From: Blastobasis lacticolella
Taxonomy: Eukaryota; Arthropoda; Insecta; Lepidoptera; Blastobasidae
Length of the DNA stretch: 64,000 bases
Direction of reading: 5' to 3'
NCBI GenBank assembly: GCA_905147135.1
Contig: LR990051.1
Coordinates: forward strand, 16,273,115-16,337,114
A program made the translations under genes and the position numbers. The notes under the pieces were generated by a model that was given only the letters and a program-made list of their open reading frames with translations, did not search any database and was not told the origin of the DNA. Positions within the stretch are counted from its first letter, which is position 1. Each line of letters begins with the position of its first letter. Positions 60,401 to 64,000 of this stretch are shown here, one piece after another.

Positions 60401-63400
60401 AAGCCACGAAATAAAGTAGAAATATAAAAGAAACCGATATTGAAAAAATCATTAAAAAAAGCGTTAAGCGCAATTAAAAATGCCATGCCTTAAGAAACAG
60501 GCAGCAAAAGAGGTTCCAAGTGCCTCGAGCTACCCTGCAATTTTGGTTGAACAACCCCAATCATAATCCGCAGTGGATCCTGGTCCAAGTCCAGTACTTA
60601 ATAATGAAGAAGAGGCTGAAATAATACATTGGTTAACTGCCTGTTACAAAAAGGGATTTCCGAAAAGGAAAGGGGAATGTGTTACACAGCGTTGCAGAGT
60701 TTATAAAAAAAGCGGGAGACCCAACCCCTTCAAAAACAATCATCATCATCATCATATCAGCCAGAAGACGCCAACTGCTAGGCATAGGCCTCCCCCAGAG
60801 ATCTCCACAAAGACCGGTCCTGTGCTTTCCGCATCCAGCTGGTACCTGCGATCCTTACCAGGTTCAAAAACAATATTCCCAGGGAAAAGTAGTTTCAGCT
60901 TTTTATTAGACGCCATCCAGATATCTCAATTCGTACGCCTGGTTTATTAGAAGATAATTTTGTTTTTAAGGTTTTTAGATAAATTATTAGTATTTCGTAA
61001 GTAAAACATGTAATTAAAATAGTTATAGAATATGAATATGAAAATTTTCCACTAATAAAGTAGGAATGACTGCTTTTGTAAATGTTTTAGTGTCATAAGG
61101 ACTCTTAAATAAAACAGGAGAAATTTTTATGATTGAATTTTAATTTTTATTACTACTTGGCCCGGCACGACTTCGCTCGCACGTTGTCTCACCCCCACCT
61201 TACCCTACACCTACCCTACCCTGCTCTACACCTACTGTTACCCTACCCTACTCCTACCCTTCCCCCATCCTACACCTATCTTAAACCTTCCCTACACTTG
61301 CTCTACACCTATTCACTTACAACCTGAGTGTCAATAATTAGCTTTATTAATGCTAATATTGAGACTTACTATGCCAGTAATGGGTATTTTGATAAGCTTT
61401 AAGAATTTTGCTTATATAATATTTATTACACTGTTTGGCAAGATAGCAACTACCATCGATACAAAGATTAGACTACCAACTTCAAAGTTTTAAAAAAGAT
61501 TGTGGGATAGGTTGCATATGTGTATTAATTTCAGTATTTGTTTCCGACGACAGCGAAAGCGAGCTCTTAAAGTGCCAATAACTGGATAGTTTACCCTAGA
61601 TCACATATAGGTACACACTCCTATATTTTGCGTAATAAAAAGTTTACATACTATACTAGAGTTTACATTGCATATCAGCTAATAACACATCAAATGTTGT
61701 GATCGATCTTGTCTGATTAATCGGTGTAGAAAAGTGACTTGACATATGTCCAAAGACAACAATGTATTGGAGTTAGATCACACAATATCGGTAGCCAACG
61801 TGAAATTATTTGTCGATGATCATTTATTTCCCCATATAAAATTTGTTCAGCGATGAGGCTCAGTTTTGGTTAAATTATTGAGTTAATAAACACACGACAC
61901 GTTTTATTCCAATTTAAAGCTCTCCGCCTCTAAAAAAACAATCTGCTCAAGTCTAATTAATGTCGTTAAGGAGTCAACGGTAATCGAATTTAATTGTCAA
62001 AACTTTTTGTTTCATATTACAGAAGACATAATCATCCTAACTAAACTTACATAACATAGATATTCAACTAACTAAAATTATGCATTTGTTAAAGTCAGAT
62101 TTTATCATTGGGGTAGAAAATGCTACAAAGTAGCCCTTGACCGCAGTGCTAAGTAATTGTATCAATATAACTCACCTGGCATAATGTTTTCCCTCATTAT
62201 CTGCACATGATGGTCACGATCTGGTCTAGTATGCTCGTGCCAGAAGCCGACCACATGGCCCAACTCGTGGACAACGATCCCAAATTTGTCACAATTCTTC
62301 CCTATGGAGATGGCTTGGGCGCCCCCACCGCGCTTCCCGACGAAAGAGCAGCACCTGAAATGGCAATCAACATAATTTCCTAATACATCTTCATTTTCTT
62401 CTAGAACGCATTGACTTAACGTAGGTGACAGGCCCACGAAGAATTGTGTGATTGAGTTTTTCTTTAGACATGTGAATGAGATTCTTAGTCATCATCATTG
62501 CTCCATTGCGTACTGATGGTGTCTTTCTCAAAATACTTTATCAGATAAAATATTAATAAAAAATGAACCTGAAGAAATAGGAGAACTGGGACCATATTTT
62601 TAAATCACTTGGCTCGAGTCCATTAATTTTCAATTTTTATTTTAGACATGAAAGATTTAATATTTTTATGTATGAAACCGTTCGCTTTTGGTGCTGCCAA
62701 TGGAAATAAAAAAATATTGAATTTATCATGCCTTAAATGAAAATCGAAAACCGTTCGTTCAAAAATACAGACCCAGAACTCATACGAAAGTAACAGTAAC
62801 ATGTAATTATAGTCTTAAGATTGCTATGAGTATATTTAAAGAATTTGAAATTTTCAACATCCATAAGTCATTTTAAGTAACAGACACCAATCCCTTACAG
62901 ACTTTCGCATTATTAGTTGGATTTCCCTCGATTGTAGACAAATCATTTCTTATGTATCTTTAAAATCCTACAATATTAATTTTATGTTACATGCAATAAA
63001 ATGGCTACTAAAACATCAGCTTACCCGCAAGGCCTTTCAGTGAAAACAATATAGTCCCTGTGTACATTGGGCTCTCGTTCCACGAATTTCACACAGGTGA
63101 AGTTCTCCCAATGCCTCATAGCTTGTTTGAACAACGACTTGTGTGCTCCGCTGAAGTTGCCATCTATTTCGTATGGGATTACACCATTTTCCCATATACG
63201 TTCCTTCCGGTTTGTTGCAGCGCGTATAGAGCGATGTCTCAGGCTTGACTGTAAAATGAAGAAGAATATACATGAATCAATAGATTAATAACTGTTCAAT
63301 CAGTCTTCGGGTCCGGGCCCCATCGGAAGACCTTGGTCAACTTCGCTTTGCCAACAGTATTAGGAGGCACATTTACTGATTAATTTAGAAGCAATAATGA

Positions 63401-63777
63401 ACAATTGAAATACATTGGAAAGGCTCATTTTGCAATTAGGAGTTTCAAATCAATATCTGATACGTACCCTGCTTATATTATAAAATCTGCTTTCCTCAGC
63501 TTCTAGATCATCGTCGGTGTCTCGAAAAAACCAATCTTGAAATTTTTGCGATTCCTCAGTCACAACGACTACATCGTCTTTATTTTTCGGTGGCGGTTTC
63601 ACATCGAATTTCTCTTCGAACTCGTGCGCAGGTATTTCGTATTTACGTTCTTTACTAGAAATTCTCTTTTGGTGACGAAAAAATTTTTTCCTCCCATTTT
63701 CTGTTTCCTCGAAACTGGTTTCTGAAGACTTTAGTTTATTGTGACTTATCCTTTCATTGGAGTGTATATTTCTCAAA
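27198..63777 (-). CDS. tld: Tolloid/BMP1-type astacin metalloprotease (5' end outside window)
   Basis: Sixteen minus-strand exons (listed separately) give 1023 residues plus stop; the signal peptide exon is beyond 64000. The order is acidic/basic propeptide (1-112), RSIR furin-type site at 109-112, astacin protease (113-315), CUB1 (316-430), CUB2 (432-545), calcium-binding EGF1 (about 548-585), CUB3 (588-703), EGF2 (about 706-745), CUB4 (748-860), CUB5 (862-977) and a charged tail. The protease has [13 protein letters not shown], Met-turn SIMHY and the CGCC disulphide motif of the tolloid group. Family members cleave Chordin/Sog to release BMP/Dpp and process matrix precursors; they act extracellularly. 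The Drosophila paralogues are tolloid and tolkin and I cannot separate them from this sequence, so the symbol is provisional. Introns after exons 3 and 5 span 14.6 and 11.3 kb. Confidence 0.95.
27695..27872 (+). mobile_element. RTE-like LINE 3' end in the last tolloid intron
   Basis: It encodes [20 protein letters not shown] and [12 protein letters not shown] sequence with a short ATGGTGATG tail. Antisense to tolloid, between exons 27437 and 27914. Confidence 0.65.
27914..28164 (-). CDS. tld: Tolloid exon: CUB5 first part
   Basis: It encodes (A)[60 protein letters not shown] and KFCGTM. Donor gtgcgt at 27913, phase 0. Confidence 0.95.
28662..28842 (-). CDS. tld: Tolloid exon: CUB4 second half
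   Basis: It encodes [40 protein letters not shown] and [10 protein letters not shown]. Donor gttagt, phase 1. Confidence 0.95.
28981..29233. mobile_element. 253-bp MITE with 18-bp perfect TIRs
   Basis: GTAGCCGTATTCACAATG at the left is the exact reverse complement of CATTGTGAATACGGCTAC at the right. The interior is rich in GATTCG/CGAATC motifs. No ORF. Confidence 0.7.
29435..29612 (+). repeat. SINE family B, 3' half
   Basis: Gaatgtgtaaccgtgatac, ggtcaggttcccttggtaaa and gagatattaacgcc match the body and tail of family B. Confidence 0.6.
29692..29806 (-). CDS. tld: Tolloid exon: CUB4 first half
   Basis: It encodes (S)[20 protein letters not shown] and ends [10 protein letters not shown]. 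Acceptor tttgacag, donor gtatgt. Confidence 0.95.
30060..30225 (+). mobile_element. CR1/jockey-like LINE 3' end, second copy
   Basis: Tgggatcttttaagaggtat and gcggtgaccactttccatcag match 15045-15170. It ends in an A-rich tail. Antisense in a tolloid intron. Confidence 0.6.
30391..30617 (-). CDS. tld: Tolloid exon: CUB3 end, EGF2, CUB4 start
   Basis: It encodes [20 protein letters not shown], then EGF2 ([38 protein letters not shown]) and [15 protein letters not shown] opening CUB4. Phase 2 donor gtaatt. Confidence 0.96.
30718..30790 (-). repeat. Interspersed repeat family J fragment
   Basis: Gcagacagcccacttgatgg and taagcggtaactgtcgcc recur at 41398-41480 and 54182-54245, and inverted at 55730-55785. 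Confidence 0.4.
30901..31099. mobile_element. 200-bp foldback element (arms about 95 bp)
   Basis: The left half (gagtgcgctccatac ... ggatttaaa) pairs with the right half (cttaaatccc ... atggagcacttc) over nearly its whole length with scattered mismatches. It lies in the tolloid intron between exons 30617 and 31260. Confidence 0.65.
31260..31388 (-). CDS. tld: Tolloid exon: CUB3 core
   Basis: It encodes [20 protein letters not shown], then [19 protein letters not shown] and RVQ. It is 43 codons, phase 0 to 0. Confidence 0.94.
31600..31935 (+). mobile_element. RTE-like LINE 3' end, longer fragment
   Basis: It encodes [20 protein letters not shown], then after a frameshift a segment like [18 protein letters not shown] and LCGDLY, with a (GATGAT)n tail at 31917-31932. 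Antisense in the tolloid intron. Confidence 0.7.
31964..32136 (-). CDS. tld: Tolloid exon: CUB3 start
   Basis: It encodes (N)[19 protein letters not shown] to [10 protein letters not shown]. Acceptor aattttag, donor gtatgg, phase 0 out. Confidence 0.94.
32431..32636 (-). CDS. tld: Tolloid exon: CUB2 end and EGF1
   Basis: It encodes (R)[20 protein letters not shown], then a calcium-binding EGF module from [11 protein letters not shown] through [20 protein letters not shown] to KKCE with six cysteines. Confidence 0.95.
32703..33003 (-). mobile_element. LINE reverse-transcriptase C-terminal fragment
   Basis: One frame encodes [49 protein letters not shown] and [14 protein letters not shown], typical of lepidopteran RTE/CR1-type elements. 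It lies between tolloid exons, sense to the gene. Confidence 0.75.
33050..33198 (-). CDS. tld: Tolloid exon: CUB2 core
   Basis: It encodes [38 protein letters not shown] and [10 protein letters not shown]. The usual YDYLEVRDG of this family reads YDKVKVRDG here, a mild divergence. The calcium-site acidic residues E and D remain. Confidence 0.94.
33286..33398 (-). CDS. tld: Tolloid exon: CUB2 start
   Basis: It encodes (A)[20 protein letters not shown] and ends [10 protein letters not shown]. Phase 1 in, phase 0 out, donor gtaagc. Confidence 0.94.
33690..33880 (-). mobile_element. LINE 3' end related to 32703-33003
   Basis: It encodes [20 protein letters not shown] and [15 protein letters not shown] before a stop. 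The adjoining sequence resembles the LNLPV..RP segment of the previous element, so this is a second copy. Confidence 0.6.
33923..34026. mobile_element. Palindromic MITE family E next to a tolloid donor
   Basis: The ends TCCTAATTGGCAACGGCCG and GTTGCCAATTAGAAC are inverted repeats, with ACCATGGTCGTACGACC and CGATGGTCGCACGAC inside. It lies about 30 bases past the donor of exon 34060-34263. Confidence 0.65.
34060..34263 (-). CDS. tld: Tolloid exon: CUB1 second half
   Basis: It encodes (E)[40 protein letters not shown] and [10 protein letters not shown]. Acceptor tccccag, donor gtaag. A palindromic element lies about 30 bases past the donor (33923-34026). Confidence 0.94.
34264..36000. other. 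Tolloid intron, mostly unassigned
   Basis: Several short frames but no family recognised. A C/G-run cluster at 35647-35700 (gggggttgcagggggttgc, ctaccccctag) is locally repetitive. Confidence 0.35.
36003..36130 (-). repeat. SINE family B, 3' half
   Basis: Atcttggcgttatatcccgg and aacctgaccagattggatca match the family B tail half. Confidence 0.55.
36375..36560 (-). repeat. Interspersed repeat family G, inverted
   Basis: Aatcggtccatccgttcggg and gatgccatagacagacac match the reverse complement of 14215-14440. Confidence 0.5.
37006..37197 (-). repeat. SINE-like family A copy
   Basis: Catcatcacagcccataaca to cggacaccacacggcca, with an internal deletion after cacgaaag. Confidence 0.6.
37815..38135 (+). 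repeat. SINE family B, best full-length copy
   Basis: Head gcgtcggtggcctagtggta, a tRNA box A-like segment, then atccgactcgcaagcg. The body has ccatgtaccaatgacc, gaatgtgtaaccatgatcc, gtcacggaggtta and the tail atggtcaaggcgg .. gggatattaacgc. About 320 bp. Confidence 0.7.
38271..38428 (-). repeat. SINE-like family A, left part
   Basis: Matches 40614-40770; its distal third is missing. Confidence 0.6.
39265..39540 (+). mobile_element. LINE 3' end, third type
   Basis: It encodes [34 protein letters not shown] and [19 protein letters not shown] with one frameshift, a reverse-transcriptase C-terminus. Antisense in the 11.3-kb tolloid intron. Confidence 0.6.
39615..39870 (-). repeat. SINE family C, full length
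   Basis: The body is caccatctagccccaaagta, ataactgataaactacttat and aaaattcataattttaattt. The tRNA-like head is gcccggccgggaatcgaac to gaaccactcaggtcgtc. Confidence 0.65.
40165..40500 (+). mobile_element. Decayed LINE 3' end
   Basis: Frames contain [15 protein letters not shown] and [13 protein letters not shown] segments with several stops, then cgtccatagtctctgcctaac. An inverted relative lies at 53765-53925. Confidence 0.5.
40614..40872 (-). repeat. SINE-like family A, full-length copy with expanded TTTTCA run
   Basis: Catcatcacagcccgtaacg to cggacaccacacggcca. A (CATTTT)n run at about 40790-40818 interrupts it. Confidence 0.65.
41398..41480 (-). repeat. Interspersed repeat family J fragment
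   Basis: Gacaacccacctgatggtaaacggtaacc. Confidence 0.35.
42275..42376 (+). mobile_element. RTE-like LINE 3' end with CTCACT target repeat
   Basis: Agctggatgcggaaggcacagg to a (GATGAT)n tail. CTCACT lies just before and just after. The outer flanks, ATCGCCATCT and AGATGGCGAT, are inverted. Confidence 0.6.
43119..43200 (-). repeat. SINE-like family A fragment
   Basis: Catcatcacagcctataaca to ccccgaaagggaaggttatt. Confidence 0.5.
43201..44460. other. Tolloid intron, unassigned
   Basis: No recognisable gene or repeat. Many short frames without shared features. Confidence 0.3.
44890..44965 (+). repeat. Interspersed repeat family H
   Basis: Tggcagatggtggcctctttacgtcagctgaaccgtctgtgcc resembles 50040-50115 and 56795-56880, which end in ggcaataaaga, a LINE 3' UTR-like terminus. 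Confidence 0.4.
45601..45741 (-). CDS. tld: Tolloid exon: CUB1 first half
   Basis: It begins (K)[19 protein letters not shown] and continues [20 protein letters not shown]. An 11.3-kb intron follows. Its third-codon positions are markedly GC-rich compared with the surrounding intron. Confidence 0.92.
47307..47537 (-). CDS. tld: Tolloid exon: C-terminal astacin domain with Met-turn
   Basis: It encodes [39 protein letters not shown] and ends [11 protein letters not shown]. The SIMHY Met-turn and tyrosine zinc ligand are intact. It enters in phase 1 and leaves in phase 1. Confidence 0.97.
47590..47795 (+). mobile_element. RTE-like LINE 3' end
   Basis: Gactgacgaccttgtaaaga, taccagctggatgcggaacg and ctgatgtgatgatgag. 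It begins about 50 bases upstream of the tolloid exon at 47307-47537, antisense. Confidence 0.65.
50040..50115 (+). repeat. Interspersed repeat family H
   Basis: Gcagatgtcctggacgacgg, ccgctttccatcaggtggac, then ggcaataaaaaag. Confidence 0.5.
50116..50275 (-). repeat. Interspersed repeat family G, inverted
   Basis: Aaatcggtccatccgttaga and ccgcagacagaacc. Confidence 0.45.
51450..51869. mobile_element. 420-bp non-autonomous DNA transposon with long TIRs
   Basis: The ends 51450-51475 and 51844-51869 are inverted repeats (TAATGAGGAGTTTTCC outermost) with one mismatch in 26 bp. A second inverted pair, 51499-51525 and 51791-51817 (AGATGGCGC..CTACAATTTT), has one mismatch in 27. A short hydrophobic frame inside is probably fortuitous. 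It lies in the large tolloid intron. Confidence 0.75.
52880..53097 (+). mobile_element. LINE 3' end with (ATG)n tail
   Basis: It encodes [20 protein letters not shown] and [18 protein letters not shown] before a (GATGAT)n tail, a reverse-transcriptase C-terminus distinct from the WTDDLVK type. Confidence 0.65.
53098..53275 (+). repeat. SINE family B, central part
   Basis: Acggtgagagaaaacatcgtg, gtgatccaatctggcc and gtcacggaggtcagatggc. It directly follows the LINE tail. Confidence 0.6.
53765..53925 (-). mobile_element. Decayed LINE 3' end, inverted relative of 40165-40500
   Basis: On the minus strand it reads [20 protein letters not shown] and [15 protein letters not shown] sequence. Confidence 0.5.
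53926..55490. other. Tolloid intron, unassigned
   Basis: AT-rich with long T/A runs. A family J fragment lies at 54182-54245. Nothing else is supported. Confidence 0.3.
55495..55665 (+). repeat. Interspersed repeat family G
   Basis: Ataagtctgacgtgcgtatc, ctgtctgtggcatcgtaac and gtttcattaaaattgattctg match 14215-14440. Confidence 0.55.
55835..55945 (-). repeat. SINE family B fragment
   Basis: Tggcaaatcagataattaca, gtggagcgactacctgctg and gattggataatggttacac. Confidence 0.5.
56120..56225 (-). mobile_element. LINE fragment related to 32703-33003
   Basis: Cgtactcgatcgagccgcgt and gaacgtgtttcgtcagcgct match the reverse-transcriptase segment at 32880-32975. Confidence 0.5.
56795..56880 (+). repeat. 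Interspersed repeat family H
   Basis: Cagatgtcctgcacgacgat, ggatcgtctgttcgtg and ggcaataaagaaa. Confidence 0.5.
57077..57193. mobile_element. 117-bp inverted-repeat element
   Basis: TATGG.T.GATTGAATTGTAAT at the left pairs with the inverted sequence ending at 57193; CGCAGCTTA is also inverted. A third, same-strand copy of the arm (gattaaattctaattagatt..cgcagctcaatgg) lies at about 57003-57041. Confidence 0.55.
57205..57465 (+). repeat. SINE-like family A, full length
   Basis: Cgtgtggtatccggtagagt to tacgggctatgataatgatgatgat. Confidence 0.65.
57915..58205 (-). repeat. SINE family B, near full length
   Basis: Atcttggtgttaatgtctcgg at the left to ccatgtaccaatgac (inverted) and a degraded head at the right. 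Confidence 0.6.
58375..58620 (-). repeat. SINE family C, full length
   Basis: Cgccatctagccccaaagta, gttagataactgatatact and the head gccggaaatcgaacccggg .. gaccggcac. Confidence 0.65.
59155..59395 (-). repeat. SINE family B, central deletion
   Basis: Atcttggcgtgtcccggttgcg, gtccaggatttggcagatca and the head ccgtaaccactcggccaccgccgct. Confidence 0.6.
60398..60960 (+). pseudogene. Pogo-like transposase N-terminal remnant
   Basis: MKPRNKVE starts it. After frameshifts it continues [46 protein letters not shown] and GRPNPFKNN. Beyond the inserted LINE piece, another frame reads [20 protein letters not shown]. The order psq-HTH then CENP-B HTH and the RHP..S.RTP motif fit pogo/jerky-type proteins. 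A stop lies where a conserved Trp is usual. Several frameshifts make it inactive. Confidence 0.65.
60741..60862 (-). mobile_element. RTE-like LINE fragment with 12-bp target duplication
   Basis: (ATCATC) tail at the left, then the WTDDLVK-type 3' end on the minus strand. TTCAAAAACAAT flanks it exactly at 60729-60740 and 60863-60874. Confidence 0.8.
61155..61330 (+). repeat. CT-rich repeat (CCTACACCTACCCTACC type)
   Basis: Begins cccggcacgacttcgctcgc, as at 70-100, and continues as a degenerate cctacacctaccc array, inside the pogo-like element. Confidence 0.5.
61600..62175. other. Tolloid intron 3, proximal part, no feature recognised
   Basis: AT-rich, short frames only, next to the zinc-site exon. 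Confidence 0.3.
62176..62354 (-). CDS. tld: Tolloid exon: zinc-binding active site
   Basis: It completes [20 protein letters not shown], then [19 protein letters not shown] with the three zinc histidines and catalytic glutamate. Acceptor ccatttcag, donor gtgagt. A 14.6-kb intron follows. Confidence 0.97.
63025..63248 (-). CDS. tld: Tolloid exon: activation site and N-terminal astacin domain
   Basis: It starts [20 protein letters not shown]. The RSIR is the likely proprotein convertase site, and [10 protein letters not shown] is the mature N-terminus of the tolloid group. It continues [19 protein letters not shown] and MRHWENFTC to YIVFTERPC. Phase 2 donor gtaagc. Confidence 0.95.
63468..63777 (-). 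CDS. tld: Tolloid exon: propeptide
   Basis: Acceptor tttatag; the first base completes a codon from an exon outside the window. Donor gtacgt, phase 0. The 103 residues are highly charged ([43 protein letters not shown]), as expected for a prodomain with little sequence conservation. It is assigned to the gene by position and phase. Confidence 0.8.
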
Positions 63778-64000
63778 CTATAAATTTAAAAAGATATGAT
63801 TAACTACTTGAAGTACAAAAAAAATTGAAGGTTTTTGAATACAGATTATGAGCTAGCTGTATACAGCTAAATTATAATTTACATACATAAAATTTCAGTG
63901 TGTACTTCTTTGTACCCATTATTCCCCCAGTATTCGTATATAATAAGACCACGCTAAGTCCGAGTCGATATAAAAAAAATCTCTGTATAGCTTATGACAA
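63778..64000. other. Intron upstream of the tolloid propeptide exon
   Basis: No second coding exon is visible to the right edge; the missing tolloid 5' exon(s) must lie beyond. Confidence 0.4.

Larger units (their letters stand above)
59718..61596 (+). mobile_element. Decayed pogo-like transposon, interrupted by RTE fragment
   Basis: TA flanks both ends. The left end GGGTAG.. and the right end ..TTACCC are inverted, and CCAGTTATTGGCACTTT (59747-59763) is inverted at about 61570-61585. Inside, starting at ATG 60398, lie frames resembling the N-terminal psq-type and CENP-B-type HTH domains of pogo transposases (60590-60740 and 60905-60957). No DDE catalytic domain is seen. Confidence 0.6.

Noticed and set aside
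61155..61330. Telomere-like CCTAA stretch
   Set aside because: The units are degenerate CCTACACCTACCC, not the insect telomere repeat, and the sequence sits inside a transposon remnant.

Overview
The window looks like nuclear DNA from a moth or butterfly. Coding sequence is split into small exons with GT-AG introns. The introns are AT-rich and packed with short interspersed repeats of a lepidopteran kind: LINE 3' ends carrying (GATGAT)n or (TAAA)n tails, tRNA-headed SINEs and small inverted-repeat elements. I see no bacterial, organellar or viral operon structure. Almost every long open frame outside the genes below is either a LINE remnant or a shadow of an exon.

Three multi-exon genes can be assembled exactly, with splice phases that agree across every junction. 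(1) On the plus strand at 4468-11825 there are seven exons, 776 residues plus a missing first exon, for a secreted Thr/Gln-rich protein I do not recognise. It begins with a signal-peptide-like stretch and carries three QPIGFSK repeats. (2) On the minus strand at 20742-14732 there are seven exons, 379 residues, for a complete methionine aminopeptidase 1, with the N-terminal C6H2 zinc finger and all metal ligands. Genes 1 and 2 are convergent. (3) On the minus strand at 63777-27198 there are sixteen exons, 1023 residues in the window, for a tolloid/BMP1-type astacin metalloprotease with the order propeptide, astacin, CUB1, CUB2, EGF1, CUB3, EGF2, CUB4, CUB5. Its signal-peptide exon lies beyond the right edge. 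A possible fourth gene, small, two-exon and unrecognised, is on the minus strand at 21919-21631.

The rest is dominated by mobile elements. There are at least three RTE-like or other LINE 3' ends, a jockey-like LINE inserted inside a SINE, a CR1-like LINE end inside a METAP1 intron, four short-repeat families with several copies each, and a set of inverted-repeat elements. The best-defined inverted-repeat elements are a 63-bp element with perfect 27-bp arms and an 8-bp target duplication (26566-26644), a 420-bp TIR element (51450-51869), a 200-bp foldback (30901-31099) and a decayed pogo-like transposon (about 59718-61596). The pogo-like element is itself interrupted by an RTE fragment with a 12-bp target duplication. 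Two tolloid introns (14.6 kb and 11.3 kb) hold most of this material.

Functionally the three genes look unrelated: a secreted matrix or mucin-like protein, a cytosolic co-translational enzyme, and an extracellular protease of the BMP/Dpp pathway. Exon boundaries come from reading frames and splice consensus only; no transcript evidence was available.
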